Below, piece after piece: positions 10,183 through 23,464 of a stretch of 64,000 nucleotides of DNA. The position numbers were made by a program, and so were the translations under genes. The DNA lies in NCBI GenBank assembly GCA_025024175.1, contig QCXZ01000137.1, forward strand, positions 82,026,680 to 82,090,679, written 5' to 3'. The notes under the pieces were generated by a model that had not been told where the DNA came from, did no database searches, and saw nothing but the letters and a program-made list of their open reading frames with translations. Within the stretch, counting starts at the first letter, position 1. The number at the start of each line of letters is the position of its first letter. This DNA is from Rhyzopertha dominica (Eukaryota > Arthropoda > Insecta > Coleoptera > Bostrichidae).

Positions 10183-13100
10183 TACTAATGGCTTTACTGA
10201 AAAATGATTTATATTCAGTCTTCTTCACATAGAATTAAATGGCTCTGGCAATAAATAACGTTTGCCTCTTTGCTAATGCTAACAATGATTAATTAAACCA
10301 ACTACAGCTATGAACTGCAAAAGTTTTGTTGCTACTGTGCAAAGTACTTATTATTTTTTATTTATTAATGTATTTATATTTCAAGGTAGGCGTAATAAGG
10401 TTTGTGGACAGGTGGTCCCGTTTTTAAGTAACGTTTCTTGCTGTATTTTAATTACCTTTGCTAAGCAAGTTACAAACTTAAATTCTTCTTTATGAACCAA
10501 GTATGTAACTTTAACCTAAGTAGTACACGAGAAAGTTGCTCTTGATCGTCGTTTCCTTGGACTGGTTACTTTACCAAAGCTTCAGTGTTGTAGTTATACT
10601 GATATTACTGAGGCTATCTCTGGATGGGATATAATTACATTTTAGAACACAGATTTTTTTGTTGCTGATCTGAATCTTAGTTGTCTTGTAACAAAAAATG
10701 ATCTAGTTTTTATATAGTTAAAACTGGTTAAACATCTAAAACATTGAGGGCGAATATGATAATTTTTTAGAAAACCGAACGTCCAAAATATACGGTAGCA
10801 ACAAAACTCGGAGCTCCTCTTTAAGTACTTCAGCGATGCCAAAATAATTAATCCATAAGATTGAACACATAATTTGCTAAAAGGCAATGCATTAGCACGT
10901 TTTGGAGGGGGAATAATTTGTTGATGAGATAACTGGAATAAAAAGAACAAAAAGTCGCTCAACTGCCTGCTTTTTTACATCAAAACCCGCACTTTTTTTC
11001 AAGAATACTGAATACTCGTTATCGAGACAGCTTATTCTAAAGTAATTCGGGAATTAGTTCTTAAAAAAGCCGTTTTATAAGAATAATACTGGTTACCCCC
11101 AACGAATGGTCTGCCATCGCAGGTTCGTCGTCGATAAGTGTGCTCTGTTTTCGGTTCGTGTACATATTATACCGTGTGTCATGTCTAATTCCTATTAAAA
11201 TTTTATGCAGAAGCCTTCGCAACAGAGCTCTGAAATTTTGCACTGTGATGTTTTTGAATATGCTCTTTTTAGCCGAAGCAGTGGAATTTCAAAGTAAATT
11301 GTGGGTATACCGGAAATAAACGCTAACTCCTCTATTTTAATAATACGTAATATCTGAACTACATACTATCGAATTCGCCAACTTTTAACATCTTTTCATT
11401 ACCAGTTTCATTAATCTTATACTACGATTGCTATATATCCAAGAAATAAGATGGAAAAATGAAAGCTACAAACGCGTTGTTTTGTGTTCTATGTTACACC
11501 TAATCCTTAGATCTCTCAAAGGCCTAGAACAGCAACTCAAAAAGGCCACCACAAAGCTACAGGATACATAGGCGGATCTTTGTAGTTTCCACCTGAAATA
11601 ATACTTTTTCTGTTTGAACTCCCGCCGGTTTAGCGCGAAATGCAGGCTGCGTCGCTGGCGCGACGCTTTCCTACAAGACACAGGTATATTACGTTACACA
11701 CACCTGCAGCTGTTACGTGTTCTAGATACAAAGCTGCATGTAAAGCTCTCGTGCACTGTACCTTGCAGCCTTTTGTAAACGAGAAGGCAAGGACAAACTC
11801 TTTTTGTTTTATATAAGAACAATGGATGTAATTCCTATGTTCTACCTTCAGAGTGGCCTTAAAAAAAATCCCTGCACCTGTTACCGTAATGCACCAAAGA
11901 AAACAATCGGCTTCTCCGGAGGAGTATACGTAGCTTATCGGGAAGTAGTTACTCGTCACGGGCAAAACAACGCTCGCAACTGCCTTCGTACGTCAATTTG
12001 TCTGATTACAGCGCACAAAGCTCCAAGAACGCGACCGGCCTGTTTATTTCACCAGGCACACGCTAACGAGCCTTCCACTCCGGCTAACAATCGTCTTCGA
12101 ACTCCGTGATAGATCTGATTCGGTTTTCACAAAGAGGGACCGGAAACTCTAATTTTTTCCGTCGCCCGGGTCGGGATCTGCGAGCGACCGCTATATGTTT
12201 CAGTTTTATTGGGGATGTTTGGTTTTAGAATACCCCCGATCGGTTACTTTAACCTCTCGAGCCGGGTGGAGCTTTCGAGCGGATAAACAAATGCAGGTTG
12301 TTTGTAAGCGGATTCGGTGGAAGATAAATTCTCGATTAGTAGGGTCTCTTCAACTCTGTGGACAGTAATAAAATAGAGGCAGGCAAAATCGAGCCTCTCT
12401 AGTAAACTAAATGCTAACTTTCATATACGTTCACAGCCAAACGCTATTATTAGTTTGTTGTCAAAATAAATTCGTAATAAGTGTAAGTTTTCAGAAGGGC
12501 AATTGCACAATGTGATCCACCCATATATTATATTAAGGGCACTGTCATACTAAGTCTTGTTAACAATATGTATACCTCTATGTTGATTGCTACATTTATA
12601 ACACCACAGGCTAAAGATGGCAGTTTTGTGATTTAAGTAAATAGTCAAAAAAGCTACACAATCTGCGAACCGTCCATTACATTAATCTTGTGTGTAATGT
12701 AATTTTGCAGATGGAACAGGAACATCTTACTTTGCTAATTTCATTTAGATATACGGATAATCTAAGCAACATTCTTTTAGCATCATCAGCATCAATTCCT
12801 CTTCTACCAGGAACGCTACATTAAGAACACTATATCTGCAACTGCAAGCATTGTAAAGGCTGAGAAGTTTGACCAGAGGTCGTAGAATAATAACTTATTT
12901 TGGTAATAGTTCTGTTTCTACTGATTTTTTAAGTGCAATAAAGATTATTTATTATTATTATTATCCATTATTATTTTTGTTGTTTTTATTATCATTATTA
13001 TATCGCCAAAACTATGATCATCATAATAACATATCAATTTAGATGCAGTATGTTTTACATCAGTAACCTTAAATATCAAAATCACTATATTTTTACTTAA

Positions 13101-15434
13101 ATGCATTTACCAATTATTAGCGTATTTTCTGACATTTCATCGGAAAATACATTAGAATCTCAAAACCCCGTTTGTGTTTATTTTCAAGTTTTAAAATAAC
13201 CTCCACCCCTTTATATTATTGTACATACACACCTTAATAAATTCGTCAAGTGGTATGCCACCGTGAGGTGCAGTTTTAAAGAATTAATTTATAGATCACG
13301 TGCTCTACCTGATCGCTGACGTAACCCGAAAATGAATTTAGTCGATTTTTACTCTCCAAAAGGGCCAGGCAAATTTATAGCCGGTCGACCTACTGGCTTT
13401 GTATGAATTAAGATTAGGGGTGAAAAATATGTAAAGTTAGGGAGAGTTGAAACTTGGGCGATTTTTTCTCGGCGCTCTCTTTATGGATTCATAAATTCGG
13501 TGCCGGTTCCACTGGCAGTAATGGATCTGTGAGGATGCATGGCGGGCCATCAAGTATTTAAGTCCTGATGGAAAATGCGGATCCTCCTTCGGAATTGAGA
13601 AAGAACGGGATTTGAAGGATTTCGCCCGGCCGACGTAGCCATCGAACGGAAGGGGTATTTGCTTGCTGGTTTTGGTCAATAAAATTCCTCATGTAATATA
13701 AAGGAACGTTTCACCGCATGAGTGACGTACTGAATTTGAAGGACGTTTCCGAAGTAAATCCTTATACCTCATGTACGATTTACGTTCTAAATTTAGTCTG
13801 TCTGGCTATGGAAGACAGGTTGTAAGCTAACAGCAAAGGCAAAGTTTGCAAATTAGAAGTTATAAGGAACATAAAAAAAAGACGATAGCTCTAAAAAATA
13901 AAGCACATAAAAGATTTCTTGAACAGAAGACTGCAATATCCATAAAATCGGTACGTCGATTTTGAGCGAAATACAGGAGCTGCCAAAAATCACGAAACAT
14001 CAAAGGCTAACACCCCTTTGCTCTTTTTTGACCTAAATCTCCGATTTAGACAAATTTATGTTTCTGTACTAATTTGGACCTGCAGAATTTAGAAATGGTA
14101 TCAGTTGGGCGCTAGCTATAGCGGTTCTCTCGAAAAGCGACCTAATTTTTGTCGCCTTACGTCCTAGCTCAGTTCTGGACACATTTATGAAATCTGCAGC
14201 TCAAAATACATCGGTATGTATACTTGAGAAATTTTGAGAAATTAACGATTTAACAGGAGATACATTCCAAATATTATATCCATTTGTTGCACAATAAATA
14301 ATTTTATTGCAACCGGGTAATATAAATGGTAGTAATAATAATAACCACGTATTATACTTCAATAAAAAACGCAATGTAACCTAGTAAACCTCGTGTGATA
14401 AGAAGTTATTATGGTAATTGCGTGTTTAAGTGCTTCGGTGTAATATCTTTATCGTCCTTGCAAATTAGCAATTTCGTAGTGTTTCGACGTCACAATTAAT
14501 CTAGCGAGCGTGACCGAATATTAATAGGTAAAACGGAAAGCTCTGCAATTAATAAAAGTAGAACGACTGCTATTAAGTTTGTGGCGAGGTATTGTTAAAA
14601 CGCATTGAAAAACTGACTGTACAATTTGATAAAGTAGTGCATTATCCACTACATCAGCATAATCGTTCAATACTTGAAGTCACTTTTTTTATTTTATTAA
14701 AGTATATTTTAAATTCCAACCTACACAACGTAAAAATTAATATTCGTCTACTCATTTATACGTAGTACAAGAGTTCACTCGATTAGTGCCAGTATATATA
14801 GATTTATATACAGTTTTAGTAACAGCTGACAATTCGAAGATAGACCTCAAGATTTGTGTAGGAGATTTATTAGAAAATACATCAAAGTCCAGACCTACTG
14901 GTTCTTATTTAGTTTCGGATGCATCAGGAATGGCAGGACCATATTACCCTTAAATTTATGTATGATTCGGTACTAGTTTTCATACGTTATTGATGCTTTT
15001 AGCAACGTTGTTTTCAGTTAACTTGATGTGATTATTAAAATCACTTTTAATGAGTTCTTTAAAACGACGTCTTAACAAACAGAATCTAATCCTCAGCCTG
15101 TTTATATAATTTCTATCTTCTATAAATTTCAGTTTTTCCTTTATTACATTGATTGCACTAGCTCTAAAGAAATTGGGGAATCTTTTATTAGCAATTTTTT
15201 GGGAACATGATTATATTATATTAAATATATTTTGTGCAGCTGCCGCAGTATATCGTCTGGTCATGTCAGCCCATGGAATACTGCTGAGGTATGTATTAGC
15301 AGCATCGTAATTACAATTCAAAACATTTCTTATTTATTAATACTATTCTTTTTATATGAGGAATACCAGCGCATGTCGAGTCTACTTATCTGTATGATTC
15401 ACCATACAACATCTAGCAAAACAAATAAGCTTAC
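10183..15434. other. Long stretch without recognised gene (probable intron of the CSGALNACT-like gene)
   Basis: Lies downstream of the last visible minus-strand exon of the type II membrane protein gene, so it is probably intron. It contains an ATT-rich low-complexity tract at about 12940-13010 and GC-richer blocks near 11900-12350 and 13440-13680. I searched the minus strand for further splice-bordered exons and found none I can support. Confidence 0.4.
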
Positions 15435-15599
15435 TGCTCGTCAGCTGAAGCAACTGGAGTTTCAGGGCTTTTATTTCAGCCGTGAGCCGTTCCACTTCTT
15501 GCTTGTTCTCTTCCTCCCTCTGCTGCAGTAGCTGCTGATAACCCATCTGATGGCCGTTGTCGGTGACTGCTGTCCCGTGTTGAGAAACAATCGTTGAAC
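15435..15599 (-). CDS. Internal coding exon of CSGALNACT-like type II membrane protein (coiled-coil stem)
   Basis: Read on the minus strand, a good acceptor (CTCTGGTTTCAG) precedes 15599 and a donor GTAAGC follows 15435. The exon is 165 bp, phase 1 to phase 1, and fully open in the phase supplied by the exon at 20048-19882. It encodes GSTIVSQHGT, then MGYQQLLQQREEENKQEVER and IKALKLQLLQLTS. This is a heptad-rich segment like the stem of chondroitin sulfate N-acetylgalactosaminyltransferases, which have a GYQxxLQxxEEQ..LKxQIxxLK stem after the signal anchor. Role by family: transfer of GalNAc during chondroitin chain initiation in the Golgi lumen. The catalytic domain is not in view. Other Golgi type II enzymes with coiled-coil stems remain possible. 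The exon is solid; the family name is inference. Confidence 0.85.
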
Positions 15600-17640
15600 C
15601 TGAAACCAGAGATAGCCATGACGGACATGTATTCCTACGGTGTCACTTTTCTGGCGTTGTGTAGTACAACAAACGCTTCGTCGGGCACTTTTAAATTCAA
15701 TTTACGATAAGGAATTTAAAATTCGAGGTTCACTAAAGTTGACAGGAAAGTAAAGCTTGTTTGCTTCAAATTGGTTATGCTGCATTCATTTGAGTCATTG
15801 TTGTTATGCCATAAAAGAGGCAGAACTTCTTAAAATAACATTGACCTTTTAAGTCTTTACTAGGAATCCCATCCCGTATTATAATATAATAATAGCGACT
15901 GAAATGCTGAAAGAAGACAGATTTGACCTTAAAAGCATCTACCAACGGGACCACATTTTCTGACTCAGATCTCATTCAACTGTCTCGTATCAAAGGCTAA
16001 TGAATTGATCAACAAGCTTTTAATTTAGTTTCAGGTGGTAACACTATTCAGAAATTTAAACTAGGTATCTAGCTAATAAAAATAAAAGCTCTTAGTAATA
16101 TATACATAAAACTCAATATCGATGAAAGTATTTGTGATAAAACTTTACGGAATATCATTGGCTACTAAAATCATTCATGTAAAGATTCCCAACATTTTTA
16201 TTTTGAGTTCAATAAATATAAATACATCAATGGTTGAATGACCATAAAATCGAAAAATCATTAACTTCAGGCTATTTACACATTTAAATATTGTATTATA
16301 TCCAGCATTCGGTTTATGCAAAAGCAATCACTGCGTTGAATATTCTAGCAGTATCAATACAAAATTACGTAGTTTCCATGTGTATTTGCACCTGCCAGTA
16401 TGGTCACTCTGATCATTGGATCTCCACCGATGCGCGCTGTCTAAATCCAAGCCCGGTGTATGTAAATACACCAAACTATTTGATAGAGCACGCTTATTAG
16501 CTTGTCTGCGTACAGTAATGGGCTAATTCTGATCAAACACCCCGCTATTGCCTGCACGGCATGCTAATACACCAAAGCTCACATGTCTGCAAACGTTATT
16601 TCAATGGACTTCATTAGTTAAACGTGCTTTGTAACTGATGCACAATTTGCGAATGTTAATTGCATCCCTCCGTGATAGTGATGTACAAAGCTGATGGAAG
16701 CACAGATTCGTCAGGAAATAGCTGCATTGGAGACGCCCGCGAAGAAATAACGGCGTAGTTCTGTAATTAACTGTTGTGATGGAGTCCAAAACTTGCGCAG
16801 TTTAACCTGACTCGTAATTAATTCCAGGTCGTGTTTCTGATGTATGTTATGACTACGAGAGAGATAAATATCCAGTTGCAAAGAGAACTCCTGGGTTGTG
16901 CTCGAATCACGAACGGATTTATTAAGCATTACTGTATTATTGTATACATGAGGTGTCGAATAATTTGTAAAGAGATGGTGACACCTATAAAGTTCTCTAA
17001 TGTTTCGTGTCTTAGTTATTCAATTATATAAAATAAATAATTGCCTATTAGCTCAAGTTTAAAAGAAAGGTAACGCAAATTCAAGCCTTCGAGTATATTT
17101 TTGCCGCTCCGTAATAAATCGTTAGTTAAAAGTTCGCAACCGAAAAAATGGCGACTCCGGCGGGTCCACCAAATGAACCAGAAGATGGCAATAAAGATAA
17201 GCGTTTTTTGAGTCGGGAAGTTTGGTTGTATCGTATTTTNCATCCGGTCCATAAAAACTCCGCCAAAAACGGGCTTTTATTGCCGCCGAGGTATTCACCC
17301 CGCCTCTTACTCCACGTCGTTCGAGATGATTTGTTGAAATATTTTATTGTTCCGCTACTTTGTTGTAGTGCTTCCTTTCCACTTTTAACGGCAGTAAACT
17401 GCACTTTTGGCCCTTAGATTCAATCCAAGCGAAAATGTAGTCCGCATTCTAAAGAAGACGGGTATTTCACAAGTAATGGATGCGAGTATATATTATCACC
17501 ATAATAAAGTAACATACGCAAAATATGTACGTTTTAAGTATCCATCTTTGTAATTCAAAATTTCAAAACTCAAATCTAAATACAAATAAAGCAAGCTAAT
17601 AATTTGCATTTATTTATTTATTTATTTATTTTTCTTGGAT
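15600..17640. other. Intron sequence, no gene recognised
   Basis: Part of the roughly 4.3-kb intron between the two CSGALNACT-like exons. A GC-richer patch around 17145-17420 has a short open frame starting MATPAGPPNEPEDGNKDK, interrupted by an ambiguous base, with no splice signals I can defend. A short (TTTA)n tract lies at 17608-17632. Confidence 0.45.
17608..17632. repeat. (TTTA)n microsatellite
   Basis: About six tandem copies of the tetranucleotide, immediately upstream of a Penelope-like fragment. Confidence 0.9.
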
Positions 17641-17649
17641 ATGCAAATT

Positions 17650-17978
17650 TACAGAGTAAACACTGGACAGCTAGGACACAAGGTTTACAGAAAACCAACA
17701 CACACAGACAGATATTTACATGCCACATCTCACCACCCTCCCATTCAAAAGAGTAGTCTTATACGGACATTATGTGTTACAGCACAAAAAATGTCAGACG
17801 AAGGTTCTTTATAAAAAGAAATATATCATCTAAAATCAGCGCTAGTGAGAAATGGTTATAGCAATAAGAATATCACACCAATTTTTACTAAAAGTGCTCG
17901 TCCAAATTATAATTATTATATATTATCTAACATTATGAACGCTGAAAGCATTCACCCCCGTATAGAAGTTTATTTCTG
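17650..17978 (+). pseudogene. Penelope-like element fragment with internal deletion
   Basis: From CACTGGACAG to the CTCGTCCAAAT region the sequence closely follows 1850-2090 of the first Penelope-like copy, including the QKEMYHLKSAL and SGYSNKNI-like segments, now with stops. It then jumps to the element terminus (ACGCTGAAAGCATTCACC at about 17940-17960). The GIY-YIG coding part and most of the tail are therefore deleted. Confidence 0.8.
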
Positions 17979-19881
17979 GTATAACCAGAATCTGTTACCG
18001 ATAACCACTATTTTAACTGCAAGAGCGTATTTGAAAACATCATGGTGTAAAATTTCAGAGCTCTACTCCTAGTACTTTCTTTAAATTCCTAACAGGAATC
18101 ATCACGATGCAGTGTACGTTGTGTACACGGACCGAAAACGGAGCACACCTGCCAAACAGCGGTAATATCAAACTAGGTATTGATAAGCAGACACTGTATT
18201 ATTCTTAAGGAACGGTTTTTTAAATAAACTAGTATTTGAATTACTTTAGAATAAGCTCTATAATAACATGTATTTGCACTTTTTTGATACGGCTATTTGA
18301 TGTACAAGATTAATAAGTAGGCAAGTGTTGGATGGTAAAGTCAGAGTATTTGCTCTTCTTACTCTGGTTACCTGATAAACATTCCTTATCCAAAACCTGG
18401 TAGTCTATTTTCTTTCAGCTGCCTGATTCGTTATTTTTGTTGAAATAATTTTTCATTGCTGAAGTACGTAGGGTTTTGTGGCCATCCTGTATTTTGAGCG
18501 TTCTGTTTCATAACAAGTACTCTCAAGTACTATTATCGTATATTTACATAATATTAACCAATTTTTCAACTAAAAGTACTGGAAGCTAACAGAATTATTC
18601 AAAAATCACTTTATTAAATATTAATTGGCAGCATTGAATAATTTCTAATAAATCAAAACTCCACATTGATGGATCAGTTCACTGTTATACTGGAAGCTTC
18701 TGATTCTTGCAAACCAGAACAATTAGAAAACTCCAAGCCGTCTCGGTAGCACTTAAAAATGTTAGTCAACTGCCGGAATAAGGAACATCAGCATAATGGG
18801 ACTAAATTAACTCGGGCCAGAACAAATAGTAGCTCTCCGTCCGGTTTCGGCGAACGCGCTGCTGAAACGCCGATGTTTGCATCTAATCAAAGAAAGCGGG
18901 GCCCGGGCGTTTGTAATTCAGATGGTGAATTTAGATAGGCCGACAGACGGACGGCTCCGCACTCAGGGACAATATGAAAACAATTAAAACTTAAAAAGTA
19001 ATTACAGATAAAACTGTAGCGGTCCGCGACCGAAGATAAAGGAGCGGGATGCGGAGAGAGAAGTTCAGGATGGGCGAGTTACGACTTCCTGTTTGCTTCC
19101 CTGATTCAACTGGGAGCCGAAGGAAACAATATCGCGTCCTGATACAGCTGAGAAATGCCGTGCACGTTTTTAGTGCCTCGAGCAAACAACACGAACAATC
19201 AGAATTAAAGGGCTGTGTAAAACCAGTCCTTTTATTTGATTACTTTTGGCTGAGTAAATGATTAACTTGTTCCTTTTTTAATTTAAGAATTGATGACTAA
19301 CCTACGTGTGACTTTTTCAAAGGCTTTTGTAGTGTGTGATCCAACCAAAGTTGGTGAATTCCTGCAATTCATTTGTATACCGAAAAAAGATGTCAACTTG
19401 GAACAGCCTGTACGTAATGACATTTTTTTGCTTCCCTGTTAAATTTAGTGATCACTTTGTTAACAGCTCCTGTGATCGTAGACTTACTGTTTCAGCAATA
19501 TCTTATACATTTTTTTTAATTCATAACACATGCGATATGTATTATATTTTCAAAACAAAAAAAAAGAATTTTGGGTATTACTAGCTAACAACATTTTATA
19601 ATTTTGTGAAAACTAGATCAATCATAAGTCGACTGGTTCAAAAGTGCCCATTTCCTCAAAAGGCTCGGACAATTTTAAAGAACATAAAAGTACAATTTTT
19701 TTTCCGACGTTGTGCTTTTTACATTTCCAAAAGTTCTAAAAGGTATTGTTTATATATTTTTCTGTCGCAAAATAAGACTGTAATGCTTTGATAGTAAAAA
19801 TATTGACTTAAGAATTTATTTAATACTGCGGTTGAAACAAGAAACTCTACTACAACATTTGCATTAATTTTATTTACTCAC
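17979..19881. other. Intron sequence, no gene recognised
   Basis: Within the same intron. A GC-rich block at about 18830-18970 and another around 19020-19160 contain no supported exon. Confidence 0.45.
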
Positions 19882-20048
19882 CGATAGCCAATGCTTGCGT
19901 TTCTTCATTGCTGTCAACGGATTCCAAGTTGGTAAGACCACATCGACTTAGAAAAAGAAGACTAGCAAGACTCACAATGCAGACCAGCAGTGCAAGGCGA
20001 GTCAGTAGCCTCATACCTTGCAGGCGTACCATCACTGCCTTACGCTTA
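19882..20048 (-). CDS. First coding exon of CSGALNACT-like type II membrane protein (signal anchor)
   Basis: On the minus strand an acceptor (TTTTTGTCTTTTCAG) precedes 20048 and a consensus donor GTGAGT follows 19882. ATG at 20032 opens 50 codons plus one base (phase 1). The protein starts with a basic tail (MVRLQGMRLLTR), then a hydrophobic signal anchor (LALLVCIVSLASLLFL, residues 13-28), then SRCGLTNLESVDSNEETQ. This is type II Golgi topology. It joins in phase to the coiled-coil exon 4.3 kb downstream. The acceptor shows that at least one upstream exon exists. If the 75-bp exon at 43780-43706 is that exon, an open frame would continue into this one and the protein could start earlier. The gene is real; the assignment to chondroitin GalNAc-transferase is inferred from the anchor-plus-stem architecture. 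Confidence 0.88.
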
Positions 20049-20383
20049 CTGAAAAGACAAAAATTGTGTTTTAGGCAAACAGTTTGAAGCTGAAGCTATC
20101 AAATCTAGCATATTCAGCCCCGAGAAAGGTGTGAATAAATCCACCGAAAGCTTGGTTTGGAATATAAAGAGTAGTATTTTATAAAATATTGAATTAACTC
20201 TACTAAATATTTTATTAATTTTTATAATTAAGTGTGTAGAACATTTAACTTCAAGATTATGTAATCACTGACTGCCTACAAGTCTAACTTCGACAATGTT
20301 ATTTTTTGCTAAAAAAGAGTTAAAGGCAGCCTGTATTAGGCATGTATTGAATAGAAATTAACAATCAACCAATTAGTGATTGG

Positions 20384-20723
20384 TAGGGATGGGCGATGTA
20401 GACAATGTAGAATGCAAAGAAATAGAAACAGCTTCAAATTAAAATGTTGTATAATTTATAACATATACAACAAACAAAAACCACATAATAAAACACTAAA
20501 GAAGAACAAATAAATTTTTTAGTGCCATAGAAGCAACACAAATTCAAAAGTAATCAATAATAACATTGTACAAACGCGATTCAAACGTAGCCTTCAATAT
20601 CCCATTACCTACATTGTATGCCAATAGTTTATATTGTCTACGTGTAGTCTACGTACTCTTTGCATAGTCTACTTTGTCTACATTAATCTCCACGAAGATG
20701 TAGACAATAGAGGCACATCCCTG
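20384..20723. mobile_element. hAT-type MITE with 8-bp target duplication
   Basis: 340 bp with imperfect inverted ends: TAGGGATGGGC at the left and, reading inward from the right, CAGGGATGTGC. It is flanked on both sides by the same 8-bp word GTGATTGG (20376-20383 and 20724-20731). Eight-bp duplications and CAGGG/TAGGG-type ends are hAT features. The interior is AT-rich with no coding potential and carries several GTAGAC/GTCTAC words near both ends. Confidence 0.9.
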
Positions 20724-20731
20724 GTGATTGG

Positions 20732-23460
20732 GCAACAATATATAAGACTAGTTTGTGAAAATCTTGCTTTTAGTCAAAAGCAAATGCTGAATAAAAGATG
20801 AAAAGGACGAGATTGAAAAGAGAAAAAAATATTCAAACAACTATTTAGATGCCATTTGATTCAAAAGAGTTGCTTGTTTCAATTCAGTTGCTGTGCGCAT
20901 TTTGGCGGAGGCGCCGGCCCAATGTTGTGTGACAACTTAGCATCATGAAGCAAATCTTAGCAAATACATGAATTGACCATATGCCTAAACTGTAATATAA
21001 CAAATGGGATTTTTATTTCTTACTGATAACAAGTAGTTATCTTCAGTAGAAGAGAATTCTTGAAGTCTCTGTGGATTTAATCGGAGCCTAACCTCATCAA
21101 AATTTCAGCGAAGATTCAACAAACAGAATTAATTAATTAATTATGTCATCTTTCGTTGTGTAGGACCCAAGTGCTTCTCCACATTCGTTATATTCGACAA
21201 GAGGTGAATGTGCAATAACAAAGGGAGCAAGCCAACAACACCAACGCAGGTTTCGTCACACCTTGGGGGAGAAAGTGAAAAAGAGGAGAACAACGAACAC
21301 CGTCAAACTCGACAAATCGACTTATTCGTTTACGTCGCCCAATTTTAGCGAGGAACAGAGTTCCCGGGGCTAGCCCTTAAACACTTCTGTGCGGTGCAGA
21401 ACGCATGAATTTATACGGGGCTACAGGGATCGGCTTTCGCGGCTGGGAAAAGTTTTGCGGTGCTGACGGGGCGAATGCTTTCCGGGGCATTGCCGAGGCA
21501 TAGCATGGCTAATCGGATTTGATGGAATCGTTGATGAAGAAAAATGACAGGGCAAACGATGTTAAGTAGCTCGTGCTTAGGGTCTGTACGAAATATCTTT
21601 TTCCGTAACATCGGAGATTGCCGGTGTGCATCCGTTCATTGTAACGAGCAGCTCTTGCTTCACAAATTTTTGTAGTTTTACGATGTATGATTTAAAAGTT
21701 TTGGGAGAAAAGTGAGACGCTAGAAATTCTTATAAAATTCAAAGGGCTACTCCGCCAAAAGGTACCAATAGATAATAATGCTTCGTACATACAGAATCTT
21801 AGTGAAGGGCAGTAAATGCGCAAATGTTTAATCTTCAAAAAAGCCCTCGAGAAATGTGTAAATGGTTCATTTAAATTCCAAAACACCGGGCTTAAAGCAG
21901 TTGAACATATCGANTTACAATCACAGACAACACCATAANCTGTCGACAATTTCTAGGGCGTGTGTTTGTATGCGACCTGCTGACAAATCGATTGCACCAT
22001 CACCTTACGATAACCCCTAGCAAATTAGCTCTTGTCACGAGCTTTATTTATTGAAGGATTCAATTAACTGCATACGAGCGAATCCCCCGTTGAACAGCCC
22101 CCATTTGCATATTGCTATGTCTAGCACGTCTGCAACTAGCTGACTGTTGTCAATGGAGTGAGTACAAGGTAAATATTATGGTGCAGGTCCTTTGCCCTGC
22201 AAATAAATCCGCTTACTCAGTCAATATATTAATTGCTTCTATCATGTCTAACGCCAAACTACATTTTTGTGCGATATTTTCATTAAATTTTATGCCATAA
22301 AAGTTGCTATCTNCGTTGCATTGTTTTGGGTGCGTTCTATTTCACAACTTTTACCAAATGAACGTTTGTTGAGTAACCACTTTAAGTAGTAGTTTATTCC
22401 TTATTATCATTTGCGTTTTTCAAACCATACAATGCATCAATAACTCCAATGTTTACTCTGAAAAAACTGTGCTGTTTCACAAGCTGAGTAAGTAAGCAAC
22501 AGTGTGAATTGTTTGTTTTGTCCATTTACATCAATAACTTATCGAGAATTATCTTCAGCGCAGTTTTTATGACATCTGCTAAATTGATTGTGTGATACGA
22601 AAACATTTATATAAGAAATATGGAATCAATTTCTTATGGCCCTAATAAATTCTTTGAATGGCCCTACGCTTTCCGGAGCTTTCAGAGAACTTTTGTATTT
22701 ACTTCCACAGGAAACAATCGTTGGCATTAATAAAAGGTTTATAGGATTATACACTACCATTATTAGAATACATATAAGTGGAAGACGTAGTTAATTATTA
22801 CTTAAAAGATCCGATTGGTAATATATATTCGATGCGATGTGCAACTGAGCATTCAGTTTAAGATTGCTCGCATATTTATCTTTACAGCAACAATATCAGT
22901 GAGTTATGGTGTTTGACAAATTGCGAAACGCATTTACAGAAATAATCTGACTGCAATAAATTATTTGAGCTTGAATTTGGGGAAGAGCTTTTCCCAAACT
23001 TTTATATAAACTTTCAGCAAAACAAGGAAGATGTAAAGCTTTTGTCAACGATATTGTATCACCCGTTTGATAATTTATATGCGATGACGTGCTAATAATT
23101 TCAGGAAACATTCCTTAATGTATGTTATATGGTGGAAACCACGATTCATACGTAGAATACCGCATAATTTGAAATTCGCTACAAGAGGATTGATGAAAGC
23201 ATTCCATTCAATGCAGCAAATTCAATGCTTGTAGTACAGGAATGTTTCAGTGACCCAACATAATCAGTCATATAAAACGAATAGGATAATTTAATCAGCA
23301 GATAGTAAAATCGCTATACCATCCCTTTCTCAATATCTGCCACAATATAAAGATCTAACAAACATTTACAATACAACTTTCAAAATTGTGAGCAATCTTC
23401 GCCATATGAAAAAGTGATCAAATTATAATTAAAAGGAACCTTAACCACAATGATTTAGAA
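20732..23460. other. No gene recognised
   Basis: Upstream of the CSGALNACT-like coding exon. It includes a GC-rich block at about 21300-21620 and one stem-loop repeat copy at 21022-21095. The other short open frames carry no recognisable domain. Confidence 0.45.
21022..21095 (-). repeat. Stem-loop repeat, copy A
   Basis: On the minus strand: ATTAAATCC, then CAGAGACTTCAAG, then CTTCTACTGAAGATAAC with hairpin GATAAC/GTTATC (21025-21030 and 21036-21041), then GAAAT. A related copy lies at 23465-23541 with a different but equally paired hairpin. Confidence 0.55.
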
Positions 23461-23464
23461 AGTA

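Noticed and set aside
16601..16929. Minus-strand frames with SLSRRDAINIRKL and ELRRYFFAG resembling LINE C-terminal words.
   Set aside because: Only short word matches, no adjacent RT motif, and the two pieces are in the wrong relative order.
17148..17417. Open frame MATPAGPPNEPEDG in a GC-rich patch.
   Set aside because: Interrupted by an ambiguous base, no recognisable domain, no splice borders, and the opposite strand is equally open.
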